Of a DNA stretch of 34,592 nucleotides, positions 9,807 through 18,296 are shown in pieces. The notes under the pieces are model-generated. The model had not been told where the DNA came from, did no database searches, and saw only the letters and a list, made by a program, of their open reading frames with translations. Position numbers and translations under genes: made by a program. This stretch comes from Ignavibacterium sp. (GTDB lineage Bacteria > Zixibacteria > MSB-5A5 > GN15 > PGXB01). The stretch's first letter is position 1; each line of letters opens with the position of its first letter. The stretch lies in assembly GCA_020724775.1 (NCBI GenBank), contig DYGG01000035.1:1-34592 (forward strand), read 5' to 3'.

Positions 9807-10178
9807 ATGACGGAGCCAAGGGAAAATAATCAAATGAGCGAGCCGAACGAGGGATATGAAAAAAGAGACGTAAGCGCGAACAAAGTCATCTTTGTCGGCG
9901 TTATGGGGATATTGCTTTTGGTCGTTATGGTGGTAGCCATGATAGATTATTTCACCGTCTTCACGGAAGAACAGATTTATGAAACCGTACTCAAACCGGA
10001 ATCATCGACGCTCCGAGAACTACGCGCCCGAGAAGCGGAGGCTCTTCATTCCTATAAGTTGCTCGATGCCACCGGTGGAGTCTATCAGATTCCGGTGGAG
10101 CGGGCCATTGATTTGATGGCTGACGCGGCGTTTCAGGAGAGAATCAGTCAGTCCAGCGAAAAGACAGGTTCAAAATGA
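9807..10178 (+). CDS. Small single-span membrane protein of act/cta loci
   Basis: This 123-residue protein has a charged N-terminus, one hydrophobic helix (about residues 27-48) and a soluble C-terminal part containing GGVYQIPVERAIDLMA. Small proteins with a similar 'IP.(E/D)RA...M' phrase accompany alternative complex III and caa3 oxidase genes in other bacteria (recollection, not searched). It is likely a minor subunit or assembly factor. The ATG at 9807 is preferred over the GTG at 9792 because GAGGGG lies just upstream at 9798-9803. Its stop overlaps the start of the SCO gene that follows. Confidence 0.75.
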   Translation: MTEPRENNQMSEPNEGYEKRDVSANKVIFVGVMGILLLVVMVVAMIDYFTVFTEEQIYETVLKPESSTLRELRAREAEALHSYKLLDATGGVYQIPVERAIDLMADAAFQERISQSSEKTGSK

Positions 10179-11056
10179 CGATGATTTCGACTAAAAGATA
10201 TCTTTACCGCCTGTGCGCGCCCTTGGTGCTGGCGGTTCTCTTTATGGTGGCGGTTCCGGCAGCGGCTCAGGTTCTCCATGACTCCCTGCCCGAACTGCGG
10301 AATATTGACGTAGTCGAACATCTTGGCGAACAGATTCCACTGGATACACGGCTGGTCAATGACCGTGGCGACACTGTCACGCTCGCCAAATATTTTGGAC
10401 AGGGAAAGCCGGTAGTCATGGTGATGGGGTACTATAATTGCCCGATGCTTTGCCAGATGGTTCTAAACGGCTTAAGCGATGGACTTCGGACTGTTCCCTG
10501 GGAACCGGGTGGAGACTATCTACTTCTGAATGTCAGCATTAATCCGCGAGAGACATACGAACTTGCCGCCGCCAAGAAGAGAAATTACCTGGAATATTTC
10601 CGCCGGGACAATGCCGCGGACGGGTGGCATTTCTTTGTCGGTCCGGAAGAACAGACACGCTCTCTGGCGGAGGCTCTCGGTTTCAGATACTATTATGATG
10701 AAGCGCGTCAGGAATATGCTCATGCCGCCGTGGCATTTATTCTATCTCCCGATGGTGTCATAAGCCGATACCTTTACGGGCTCACCTTCAAGGCTAACGA
10801 TTTGAAACTGGCAATTCTGGAAGCATCTGAGGGAAAAATCGGGAATACCATCGACCGCATTATACTTTACTGCTATCATTATGACCCGGATGCCAAGGGG
10901 TATGTGGTCTTTGCTTCCAATATAATGAAACTGGGCGGACTGCTCAGCCTGATTCTTCTATTCATATTTCTGGCGATTCTCTGGTTGAAGGACCGGAAGC
11001 GGAGTTTTGCAAAAAAACAGGATGAAATGCAAGGAGCAAAGGCAGGCGGGAGATAA
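10175..11056 (+). CDS. sco1: SCO1/SenC-type copper chaperone with C-terminal membrane anchor
   Basis: This is a thioredoxin-fold SCO family protein, expected to deliver copper to the CuA centre of oxidase subunit II. An N-terminal signal-like helix (about 10-31, ending AAA) precedes the domain. The copper ligands are visible as Cys89 and Cys93 in NCPMLC and His183 in YAHAAVAF. A C-terminal transmembrane helix (about 250-275) followed by a basic tail anchors it. It overlaps the preceding gene by 4 bp and is followed two bases later by ctaC, the gene for its likely client. A second SCO gene occurs at 15714. Confidence 0.92.
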   Translation: MTMISTKRYLYRLCAPLVLAVLFMVAVPAAAQVLHDSLPELRNIDVVEHLGEQIPLDTRLVNDRGDTVTLAKYFGQGKPVVMVMGYYNCPMLCQMVLNGLSDGLRTVPWEPGGDYLLLNVSINPRETYELAAAKKRNYLEYFRRDNAADGWHFFVGPEEQTRSLAEALGFRYYYDEARQEYAHAAVAFILSPDGVISRYLYGLTFKANDLKLAILEASEGKIGNTIDRIILYCYHYDPDAKGYVVFASNIMKLGGLLSLILLFIFLAILWLKDRKRSFAKKQDEMQGAKAGGR

Positions 11057-11058
11057 TT

Positions 11059-12000
11059 ATGGACAGTACCGGGACACTCTTCATGCCGCCGGGACGCTCT
11101 ACTATCGCCGGTGAAGTCGATACTCTCTTTTATTTCATTTTTTACACATCGGTGGTATTCTTTGCCATCGTCGTGTTCGGAATCACCTTTTTCAGTATTC
11201 GTTACCGTCGCCAGCGAAAAGCGGGACTGACCTCGGGACTGGCGCACAACACCAAACTGGAAATTCTCTGGTCGGTGATTCCTACAATTCTGGTAGTGAT
11301 AGTCTTCTTCTGGGGTTTTAAAGTCTTCATTAAAATGCATGTCCCTCCCAAAGATGCCATAGAAATCAAAGTGACGGGACAGAAATGGTTCTGGACTTTT
11401 GTTTATCCCAACGGCTCAAATTCCCTGAATGAACTGGTGGTGCCGGTGGGTAAACCGGTAAAGTTGCTTATGTCATCCCGCGATGTAATTCATAGTTTTT
11501 TTGTGCCTGATTTTCGTATCAAAATGGATGTGCTTCCGAACCGTTACACTGTTACCTGGTTTGAAGCCACTGACCCGGGCATATACAATCTTTTCTGCAC
11601 CGAATATTGCGGAAAGGGTCATTCCGAAATGCTCGGCAAGGTGAAAGTTCTACCGGAGCGGGAATACCAGGCATGGCTGGAATCCGGCTCGGGCGGTGGC
11701 GAAGGGAAAACTCCCGAAGAGTTCGGAGCCGAACTTTACGTGTCCAAAGCCTGCGTGACATGCCACTCCGTTGATGGCACTCTTCTGGTGGGTCCCAGTT
11801 TCAAAGGGATTTTTGGCCATGTTACCCAGTTGGAAGACGGGGAAGCGATGGTCGATGAAAATTATTTGCGGGAATCAATTTTGAATCCGCAGGCAAAAAT
11901 AGTCGCCGGGTTTGAGCCGGTAATGCCGACCTATCAGGGAGTGCTCAATGACCGTCAATTGGACGCCCTGATCGCCTATATAAAATCCTTAAAAGAGTAA
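11059..12000 (+). CDS. ctaC: Cytochrome c oxidase subunit II with fused haem c (caa3 type)
   Basis: This subunit receives electrons at the CuA site and feeds the haem-copper subunit I. Two transmembrane helices (about 25-50 and 72-95) precede a cupredoxin domain with CuA ligands His145 (VIHSFFVP), Cys180, Cys184, His188 and Met191 ([12 protein letters not shown]). A C-terminal cytochrome c domain begins with CVTCH (232-236) and has MPTYQG as a likely Met ligand, which makes the enzyme a caa3 type. The fused haem c is probably the docking point for alternative complex III electrons (inference). It is followed 5 bp later by ctaD. Confidence 0.96.
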   Translation: MDSTGTLFMPPGRSTIAGEVDTLFYFIFYTSVVFFAIVVFGITFFSIRYRRQRKAGLTSGLAHNTKLEILWSVIPTILVVIVFFWGFKVFIKMHVPPKDAIEIKVTGQKWFWTFVYPNGSNSLNELVVPVGKPVKLLMSSRDVIHSFFVPDFRIKMDVLPNRYTVTWFEATDPGIYNLFCTEYCGKGHSEMLGKVKVLPEREYQAWLESGSGGGEGKTPEEFGAELYVSKACVTCHSVDGTLLVGPSFKGIFGHVTQLEDGEAMVDENYLRESILNPQAKIVAGFEPVMPTYQGVLNDRQLDALIAYIKSLKE

Positions 12001-12005
12001 TTGCC

Positions 12006-13631
12006 ATGTCTGAAAATATAGCGCTTGCAAGAAATTATCTGAATACCCCCCGTGGGCTTAAATCCTGGCTTTTGACCCTCGACCACAAAAGGATTGGAGT
12101 CCTGTATTTGATAGCCATCATGGCATCTTTCTTCCTGGGGGGCGTTTTTGCCCTGTTGATTCGATGGGAACTTCTCAATCCCGGGCGGGACATCATGGGA
12201 CCGGACACCTACAACCAGGTCTTCACTCTTCATGGCGCCATTATGATATTTCTCTTTATCATTCCTTCGATTCCGGCCGCCCTCGGAAATTTTGTTCTGC
12301 CCCAGATGCTGGGGGCGAAAGATGTCGCGTTTCCCCGCCTTAACCTCGCCTCCTGGTATATCTATCTGTTTGGGGCGCTCTTTGCGGTGTACTCCATGTT
12401 CTCCAGTGCTGTCGATACCGGATGGACTTTTTACACACCGTATAGCACCGAAACAACCACCTCGGTTATATCGATGACTATGGGGGCATTCATACTCGGA
12501 TTTTCGTCGATTTTCACCGGACTCAATTTCATAGTTACCATTCATAAATTGCGGGCGCCGGGGATGACCTGGAGACAGTTGCCATTGTTTGTCTGGGCGC
12601 TTTATGCCACCGCTATCATTCAGGTGCTGGCGACACCGGTGCTCGGCATTACCCTGCTGCTATTGGTGCTGGAGCGGGTTTTCGGAATCGGAATTTTCGA
12701 CCCGGCTATGGGCGGTGACCCGGTCCTCTACCAGCATTTCTTCTGGTTCTACTCGCACCCGGCTGTGTATATTATGATTCTTCCCGGTATGGGGATAATC
12801 AGCGAACTGATAGCAGTCTTTGCTCACCGAAAAATTTTCGGATACAATGCCATCGCCTTCTCCAGTCTGGCTATCGCCTTTATCAGTTTTTTGGTCTGGG
12901 GGCATCATATGTTTGTCAGCGGCCAATCGCCTCTTGCCGCCATGATCTTTTCCTTCCTCACTTTCCTGGTCGGCATCCCCAGCGGGATAAAAGTCTTTAA
13001 CTGGCTGGCGACCTTATACAAAGGCTCAATCAGTTTCGCCACGCCGATGCTCTATGCTCTTTCCTTTCTTTTTCTTTTCACCATCGGAGGTTTGACCGGA
13101 ATCTTTCTCGGGGCGCTGGCGACCGATGTCCATCTCCACGACACATACTTTGTGGTCGCTCACTTTCATTATGTGATGATGGGCGGCACGGTGATGGCAT
13201 TTCTGGGGGGTATTCACTACTGGTGGCCCAAAATCTGGGGAAGAATGTACAGTGAGTTCTGGGCTAAAATCGCAGCCGTCCTGGTATTTATCGGATTCAA
13301 CGTAACCTTCTTTACACAGTTTATACTCGGTACGAAAGGGATGCCGCGCCGTTATTACAATTATCTGGACCAGTATCAGCCGCTCCATGCCTTCTCCTCG
13401 ATTGGTTCCTGGATTCTTGGGCTGGGATTTGTCGTCATGCTGGTCTACCTATTGCATTCAATTTATCGCGGCCGACCGGCCGGAAGTAACCCCTGGGGCG
13501 CGCTGACTCTGGAGTGGACCAATAGTTCACCGCCACCCCCGGAGAATTTCGATGAAGCACCGGTGCTGACTCACGGACCATATGACTACGACAAAGTCTT
13601 GGTAGAGGAGGGGAGCCCGGCAAGAGCATGA
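12006..13631 (+). CDS. ctaD: Cytochrome c oxidase subunit I, A2-type haem-copper oxidase
   Basis: This is the catalytic subunit that reduces O2 and pumps protons, with twelve expected transmembrane helices. Haem a ligands are His76 (FTLHGAIM) and His388; CuB ligands are His251, His300 and His301; the a3 ligand is His386 ([12 protein letters not shown]). Helix VI reads YSHPAVY (249-255) instead of GHPEVY: the channel glutamate is absent and a YS pair is present, which defines the A2 type described for Rhodothermus-like caa3 enzymes. Tyr255 is the expected His-Tyr cross-link partner of His251. It overlaps ctaE by 4 bp. Confidence 0.97.
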   Translation: MSENIALARNYLNTPRGLKSWLLTLDHKRIGVLYLIAIMASFFLGGVFALLIRWELLNPGRDIMGPDTYNQVFTLHGAIMIFLFIIPSIPAALGNFVLPQMLGAKDVAFPRLNLASWYIYLFGALFAVYSMFSSAVDTGWTFYTPYSTETTTSVISMTMGAFILGFSSIFTGLNFIVTIHKLRAPGMTWRQLPLFVWALYATAIIQVLATPVLGITLLLLVLERVFGIGIFDPAMGGDPVLYQHFFWFYSHPAVYIMILPGMGIISELIAVFAHRKIFGYNAIAFSSLAIAFISFLVWGHHMFVSGQSPLAAMIFSFLTFLVGIPSGIKVFNWLATLYKGSISFATPMLYALSFLFLFTIGGLTGIFLGALATDVHLHDTYFVVAHFHYVMMGGTVMAFLGGIHYWWPKIWGRMYSEFWAKIAAVLVFIGFNVTFFTQFILGTKGMPRRYYNYLDQYQPLHAFSSIGSWILGLGFVVMLVYLLHSIYRGRPAGSNPWGALTLEWTNSSPPPPENFDEAPVLTHGPYDYDKVLVEEGSPARA

Positions 13632-14275
13632 CCCACGGCAAAGAACATCCGGCTTACCTGGCGCACCACTTCAGTGAAGTCGAGCAGCAGCAGGAATCCG
13701 CCAAACTGGGAATGTGGATATTCCTGTTGACCGAGGTGCTTCTCTTCGGCGGACTTTTCTGCTTTTACACCATCTATCGCGCCTGGAATCCCGACATGTT
13801 CTACAACGCTCATAAGTTTCTGAATGTCGAACTGGGAGCGCTTAATACGGTCGTGCTTATATCAAGTTCCGTCACCATGGCGCTGGCGATAAGAAGCATG
13901 CAGTTAAACGACCGGAAGAAAACTATCTGGTTTCTTGTGATTACTCTGGCATGCGCCGCCATCTTTCTGGTAGTAAAGTATTTTGAATACAGCCACAAGT
14001 TTCATCTGGGTCAACTGCCCGGAAAATTTTACACTTTCACCGGAGTTCAGGGGAATAATCCGCATATCTTTTTCAGTGTCTATTTTACCATGACCGGCCT
14101 TCATGGAATCCATGTGCTTGCCGGAATGGTCGCCATCAGTTGGGTGCTGTATCGCACCGTGAAAAACAATTTCTCGGCTCAGTATTACACCCCGATTGAA
14201 ATGACCGGCCTCTACTGGCATCTGGTTGACCTCATCTGGATCTTCCTTTTCCCTCTTCTATACTTAATTGGGTAG
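13628..14275 (+). CDS. ctaE: Cytochrome c oxidase subunit III
   Basis: This 215-residue subunit III has about five hydrophobic helices, as in short bacterial forms that lack the first two helices of the mitochondrial-type protein. Family features include [19 protein letters not shown], a conserved Glu region in FEYSHKFH, and [19 protein letters not shown] followed by [20 protein letters not shown]. It supports the stability of the catalytic subunit. The ATG overlaps the ctaD stop (ATGA), which indicates translational coupling. Confidence 0.95.
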   Translation: MTHGKEHPAYLAHHFSEVEQQQESAKLGMWIFLLTEVLLFGGLFCFYTIYRAWNPDMFYNAHKFLNVELGALNTVVLISSSVTMALAIRSMQLNDRKKTIWFLVITLACAAIFLVVKYFEYSHKFHLGQLPGKFYTFTGVQGNNPHIFFSVYFTMTGLHGIHVLAGMVAISWVLYRTVKNNFSAQYYTPIEMTGLYWHLVDLIWIFLFPLLYLIG

Positions 14276-14279
14276 AATA

Positions 14280-14705
14280 ATGAGCGAGCATAGTAAATCC
14301 CATATTCATATCCTGCCGTTGAAAACCTATCTCTCGGTTGGAGCGGCGCTTCTGGTGCTGACAGCCGTTACGGTGGGGGTCTCCTTTATTCCGCTGGGCG
14401 GATTTAATGTCGTCGTCGCTCTGTCGATTGCCTCCGTCAAAGCCCTGCTGGTGGCGCTCTTTTTTATGCACCTCCTGTACGATAAGAAAATCTTTATGAT
14501 TATCTTTGCCGTGGCGATTCTCTTCCTGGCGTTGTTCATAACTTTTACCATGTTCGATACCATGCGGCGCGGGGATATTGACGTCATGCAGGCGGCGCCG
14601 ATTGAAAAGGATGCGGTCATCTATAAAGAACGCGGGAGTGATAGTACCGCGGTGCCGTCAGGGATAATTCCTGACTCGGTGACGACGGCGCCTGAGGGAC
14701 ATTAG
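14280..14705 (+). CDS. ctaF: Cytochrome c oxidase subunit IV (small membrane subunit)
   Basis: This 141-residue product has three hydrophobic helices: one near residues 15-37, one containing VVVALSIASVKALLVALFFMHL, and one near 67-88. The pattern, including KALLVALFFMHL, is typical of the prokaryotic subunit IV family. A charged, low-complexity tail of about 50 residues follows the third helix. The start is the ATG at 14280; the frame continues back to a TTG overlapping ctaE. An 80-bp gap separates it from ctaA. Confidence 0.88.
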   Translation: MSEHSKSHIHILPLKTYLSVGAALLVLTAVTVGVSFIPLGGFNVVVALSIASVKALLVALFFMHLLYDKKIFMIIFAVAILFLALFITFTMFDTMRRGDIDVMQAAPIEKDAVIYKERGSDSTAVPSGIIPDSVTTAPEGH

Positions 14706-14784
14706 TTATTCAAAAAACAATCTTTGTGAGTCAGAAACCAGACCATGAATCCATATCGGTCTAAAGCAGGGGGGAGCAAATCGT

Positions 14785-15717
14785 ATGAATAAGTTTCTGA
14801 AATTCGCCTACATTTCCACTCTGGCAACTTACCTTGTGATATTTCTCGGCGGTCTGGTTCGCGTTTCCGGCGCCGGGTTGGGATGTCCAGATTGGCCCCG
14901 ATGTTTTGGCCGCTGGTTTCCGCCGACCAGTGTCAATCAACTCCCGCCCGATATCGACCCCAGCCTTTTTAACTTTACACTCGCCTGGATTGAATATGTC
15001 AACCGCCTGGGCGGTGTCGCTCTCGGAATCCTGATTCTTGTTCTGGCATTTCTGGCATTGACTAAAGCCCGTCAGTACCCCCGCCTTCTCTACCCGACCC
15101 TGGCGACTCTGGTTCTGGTTGCTTTTCAGGGATGGCAGGGGGGGCAGGTGGTGGCGTCGGAGTTGGAACCGCTCTTTGTTTCGGTTCATATGGGTTTGGC
15201 ATTCATAATTGTCAGTATCTTAATATATGTCACTCAGCAAGCATATTATATCGTCAAGCCGGAGGAAGAAAAAGATGCGGTCTATCCCGGAAAGACCGAT
15301 CGCTGGATTGTCCTGCTCTGGATACTGACCTTTATTCAGATTGTGATGGGGACAGAAATTCGCTCCACCGTCGAGATTCTACAGAAGGAATTTCCGCTTT
15401 TGTCTGAGTCCGAGTATCTCGGAAAGGTCGGCATTGTGAGTCATCTGCATACTTTCCTGGGTATAGTGATAGCCATCGGCGCCTGGCAGACCGCCGGTAA
15501 GATTTTGCGCACCGCTAAGAATCCCTCCTCTCTGGTGAAGCAGGCCAGTTGGGGATTAATGGCGATTGTGGCGCTGCAGGTTCTCGTGGGGGCGCTCCTG
15601 ATGATTGTCGGGCTTCCCGAGATGATGCAGGTATTTCACCTCTGGCTCGCCAGTTTATTGGTCGGCACTTTGCTTATTCTGTTCTCGGCTTTGAAGCAGT
15701 ACGGGAGGAAACTATGA
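14785..15717 (+). CDS. ctaA: Haem A synthase (CtaA/COX15 family)
   Basis: This membrane enzyme oxidises the C8 methyl of haem O to the formyl group of haem A, acting after CtaB. Eight hydrophobic helices are expected in 310 residues. Diagnostic features are GGLVRVSGAGLGCPDWPRC with the extracytoplasmic Cys34/Cys40 pair, EYVNRLGG with the conserved Glu, and histidines in VHMGLAF, HLHTFLGI and FHLWLAS for haem ligation. A strong GGGGGG-AG stretch lies just upstream of the ATG. Its stop overlaps the ATG of the next SCO gene. Confidence 0.95.
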   Translation: MNKFLKFAYISTLATYLVIFLGGLVRVSGAGLGCPDWPRCFGRWFPPTSVNQLPPDIDPSLFNFTLAWIEYVNRLGGVALGILILVLAFLALTKARQYPRLLYPTLATLVLVAFQGWQGGQVVASELEPLFVSVHMGLAFIIVSILIYVTQQAYYIVKPEEEKDAVYPGKTDRWIVLLWILTFIQIVMGTEIRSTVEILQKEFPLLSESEYLGKVGIVSHLHTFLGIVIAIGAWQTAGKILRTAKNPSSLVKQASWGLMAIVALQVLVGALLMIVGLPEMMQVFHLWLASLLVGTLLILFSALKQYGRKL

Positions 15718-16319
15718 CTCAATCGAATAAAACTTTGCGCAATCTGATTCTGTCCGTTGCCGCTTTCTTTGTTCTGGCGGCGGTGGCGATATTCGTTATC
15801 GACCAGGCGCGAAAGTCGCGCGAACAAATTCCGGTGCTGGGACAACTTCCGGAATTCCAGTTCACCGAAAGAAGCGGCGCGCCTTTTGGCTTGCAGGATA
15901 TGAAGGGGAGACTGAATGTGGTTGATTTTATCTTCACCCATTGCAAAGGTCCCTGTCCCATTTTGGCGAGCAAGATGTTCTCTCTCTACAAAGCCTTTGA
16001 GGGCAGCAGCAAGGTGCAACTGATATCGATTTCGGTTGACCCGGAGCGCGACAGCCTCTCTGTCCTGCGAGAATATGCCGAACGGCAGGGAGTAACCGAC
16101 AATCGCTGGGTCTTTCTAAGGGCGCCGATTGAAGAGGTGGTTGCCCTGTCCGAGAATGGCTTTATGCTTGCTGCCGAAGACCTTCCTGGAAATCATACCA
16201 CAAAATTTGTCCTGGTCGATGAGCGGGGACAGATTCGCGGTTACTTTGACGGCCTGAGCGACGCCAGTATCAATATCCTTAAAGGACAAATCAGTCAACT
16301 GGCTCGGGAACTTCCGTGA
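15714..16319 (+). CDS. sco1: Second SCO1/SenC copper chaperone, N-terminally anchored
   Basis: This 201-residue thioredoxin-fold SCO protein has an N-terminal transmembrane helix (about 10-30) and no C-terminal anchor, unlike the SCO at 10175. Copper ligands are Cys77 and Cys81 in HCKGPCP and His161 in GNHTTKF. SISVDPERD is the usual SCO strand-turn. The frame is open back to 15549, inside ctaA, but the real start is the ATG at 15714: GGGAGG lies about 6 nt upstream and an ATGA overlap links it to ctaA. Two SCO proteins in one operon may divide CuA and CuB loading or reductase and metallochaperone roles (inference). Confidence 0.92.
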   Translation: MTQSNKTLRNLILSVAAFFVLAAVAIFVIDQARKSREQIPVLGQLPEFQFTERSGAPFGLQDMKGRLNVVDFIFTHCKGPCPILASKMFSLYKAFEGSSKVQLISISVDPERDSLSVLREYAERQGVTDNRWVFLRAPIEEVVALSENGFMLAAEDLPGNHTTKFVLVDERGQIRGYFDGLSDASINILKGQISQLARELP

Positions 16320-16729
16320 GCACCGCCGACCTGCCTCACCTGAATGCTCTTCTGAACGGCGTGAGCGCCCTCTTGCTCATTTCCGGATATATTTGTATCA
16401 AGAACCGCCGCGCCGATTGGCATAAACGATTTATGCTCGCGGCTCTGGCGGCTTCCGCGCTTTTTCTTATTTCCTATCTTATTTATCATAATGCGGTCGG
16501 CTCGGTGCCGTATCGGCACCAAGATTGGACCCGTCCGCTCTATTTTGCCATTCTGATACCGCATATCATTCTGGCGGCGCTGATGGTTCCTTTTATTATT
16601 GCCGCCGTCTATTACGCCTTCCGGGAAAGATTCGACCGGCATCGGCGGCTGGTAAAATGGGTCTGGCCAGTCTGGATCTTTGTCTCTTTGTCAGGAATTG
16701 CCGTATATCTAATGCTGTATCAACTATGA
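16316..16729 (+). CDS. DUF420 family membrane protein (CtaM/YozB-like)
   Basis: This 137-residue protein has four hydrophobic helices and the DUF420 pattern: LPHLNALLNGVSALLL at the N-terminus, RADWHKRFMLAALAAS, and a late RHRRLVKWVWPVWIFVSLSG. DUF420 members such as YozB and CtaM sit with haem A and oxidase assembly genes, and CtaM of Staphylococcus is needed for a haem A-type oxidase; that is family knowledge. The GTG start overlaps the SCO stop (GTGA). An assembly role for the caa3 enzyme is likely. Confidence 0.88.
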   Translation: MSTADLPHLNALLNGVSALLLISGYICIKNRRADWHKRFMLAALAASALFLISYLIYHNAVGSVPYRHQDWTRPLYFAILIPHIILAALMVPFIIAAVYYAFRERFDRHRRLVKWVWPVWIFVSLSGIAVYLMLYQL

Positions 16730-16741
16730 GGAATGCCTGCT

Positions 16742-17161
16742 ATGCCCTGTTCTGATTATACGGAACTTCTCAAGGTTGTCCTTGATGCCGATGACCGTCT
16801 GGTTCGATTTGGCCTCAAAAAACAGAGTTGCGGTCAAACTATCGGCGGAGCGCTGTTGCTTCCATTTGTGCAGAACCTGCCGGCGAGCCGTCTTATGGCA
16901 AGCCGCGTACGAGACCTTGTGGCAGATTTTGACGAACACGATATCCAGGAGCAATTTCTTCTTCTCAAGCAGTTCTACTCCGTCCGCTCCGCTATCTCCG
17001 TCTTTCGAGGCGACAACTCCGGCGGCAAGGATGAAGCCTTTGTGCTGGAAAAGGTCGAATATGATGCCGACAGCGCCTCTATTTACGGCATCGTCCGAGT
17101 CGAGATGGTGGCTAAAGATATGGAAGCCTGCGAAGGCTGCGGCTGCGCTATAAAGCCCTGA
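16742..17161 (+). CDS. Hypothetical protein with NifU/IscU-like flavour and CEGCGC tail
   Basis: I do not recognise this family with confidence. The 139-residue soluble protein opens with MPCSDYTELLKVVLDADDRL and has KKQSCGQTIGGALLL near residue 30, which recalls the Cys placement of NifU/IscU-type scaffold proteins. The C-terminus is MEACEGCGCAIKP, a compact Cys cluster that could bind metal or an iron-sulfur cluster. There is no signal peptide. The ATG at 16742 has GAGGA at a 9-nt spacing; an ATG at 16733 is too close to it. It is the last gene of the respiratory run, 12 bp after the DUF420 gene, so a cytosolic role in cofactor supply or regulation is plausible (inference). Confidence 0.7.
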   Translation: MPCSDYTELLKVVLDADDRLVRFGLKKQSCGQTIGGALLLPFVQNLPASRLMASRVRDLVADFDEHDIQEQFLLLKQFYSVRSAISVFRGDNSGGKDEAFVLEKVEYDADSASIYGIVRVEMVAKDMEACEGCGCAIKP

Positions 17162-17378
17162 ACTGCGAAACTGCCCCGAGATCGGGCGATTCCTTTCCAC
17201 TTCATTTTCAGTGTTTAATTATTGCACACTTGATTCTCTGGTTGTCCGCTTAATTTATCCGTATTCACGGCATCATCTTTGCGCAATACCTGACTGGAAT
17301 TCAGTTAACCTGTTAGGTATATTGAGAAAAGAACTGAGACTAACGACGAAAGCGAGTGTTTTGGAAAGGATAAAAGAT

Positions 17379-18230
17379 ATGAGAAAACTGTCAACGGTTT
17401 TCACAGTTATGATACTGGTTTGCACCTTCAGTATCAGCATGGCGGCTACACCCCCTGCCTTTACCGGCATTGTTTCCGTGGAGAGTAAGACGGTCAAGCC
17501 GGGTGATTCTTTTACATTGAAAGTCTGGCTGACCAACAACAACTATCCGACCACCGCCCTGAGAGTCCCCCTCCGCTTTTCCAGCAGTTACGTCACCTGC
17601 AACTATATCGATTTTGGCGGTTCCCTCAAACAGAGTAATATGGAGGGGTACTATATCATTAATGGAACGTCACTGGAGTTTTCCTACATACCTGATGTGG
17701 TCTATCCGCTTCCCTTTTTTGCCAATGACTCGGGGCTGCTTGCCACATTATATCTGACCGCTTCGGCTTCCGCTCCCGATATTTCGGTGGCGGTCGATTC
17801 CGTCAACCGCGATTCCACCATTGACGTCGGTGGACAAATTTACCATATCTGGAGACGAATCGAGTTTTCGGACACCGACGGCACTACTCTTCTGCCCGAT
17901 TTTATTGCCGGCACCGTCGAAATCCGTCATTCCACCGATATCGCTCTGGAGGAGGGGATGTTGCCGACTACTCTATCCCTGGCGCAGAACTACCCCAATC
18001 CATTCAACCCGGTGACCTCCATATCGTTTTCTTTGCCGACTCGCTCTCATGTCCGGATTGAGGTCTTCAATCTCCTGGGTCAAAAAGTAACGATGCTTGC
18101 TGATGGCGAGTTTCCTTCAGGGGAGCATAAAGTGGAATGGAATGCTGAAAATGCACCCAGCGGAATCTATTTTTACCGGATGACTGCTGACGGGAAATCT
18201 TTGACCCGCAAGATGCTTCTCATGAAATAA
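17379..18230 (+). CDS. Secreted protein with cohesin-like domain and type IX-style sorting domain
   Basis: The 283-residue product starts with a clear signal peptide (MRKLSTVFTVMILVCTFS, cleavage after SMAA). Residues about 30-185 look like a beta-sandwich of cohesin type (VSVESKTVKPGDSFTLKVWL, LRVPLRFSS). The C-terminal 80 residues are a FlgD/Por-type sorting domain: NYPNPFNPVTSISFSLP, then IEVFNLLGQKV, SGEHKVEWN, PSGIYFYRM and a final TRKMLLMK. That arrangement marks cargo of type IX secretion or its relatives in FCB-group bacteria. The frame is open back to 17211, but the ATG at 17379 has AAAGGA 8 nt upstream and begins the signal peptide. It ends just before a strong terminator. Substrate or function cannot be named. 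Confidence 0.85.
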   Translation: MRKLSTVFTVMILVCTFSISMAATPPAFTGIVSVESKTVKPGDSFTLKVWLTNNNYPTTALRVPLRFSSSYVTCNYIDFGGSLKQSNMEGYYIINGTSLEFSYIPDVVYPLPFFANDSGLLATLYLTASASAPDISVAVDSVNRDSTIDVGGQIYHIWRRIEFSDTDGTTLLPDFIAGTVEIRHSTDIALEEGMLPTTLSLAQNYPNPFNPVTSISFSLPTRSHVRIEVFNLLGQKVTMLADGEFPSGEHKVEWNAENAPSGIYFYRMTADGKSLTRKMLLMK

Positions 18231-18253
18231 ATTTCCTTACCTATCTGCCGATT

Positions 18254-18293
18254 ATATATGAGGATAGCCCATTTAGGGGCCATCCTTATATAT
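18254..18293 (+). terminator. Long hairpin terminator between the secreted protein and the kinase gene
   Basis: The core stem AGGATAGCCC (18261-18270) pairs with GGGCCATCCT (18277-18286) with one mismatch around loop ATTTAG. The flanking ATATATG and TATATAT extend it to about 17 pairs with one G-U. It is followed by TTTATG. It lies 23 bp after the stop of the secreted-protein gene and ends 3 bp before the likely kinase ATG. An in-frame ATG at 18258 precedes the hairpin core, which argues that this ATG is not the true kinase start. Confidence 0.75.
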
Positions 18294-18296
18294 TTT

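Noticed and set aside
15549-15713. N-terminal extension of the second SCO protein
   Set aside because: It lies inside ctaA in another frame; the ATG at 15714 has GGGAGG and the usual ATGA overlap.
17211-17378. N-terminal extension of the secreted protein
   Set aside because: The frame is open by chance; the ATG at 17379 has a ribosome site and begins a signal peptide.
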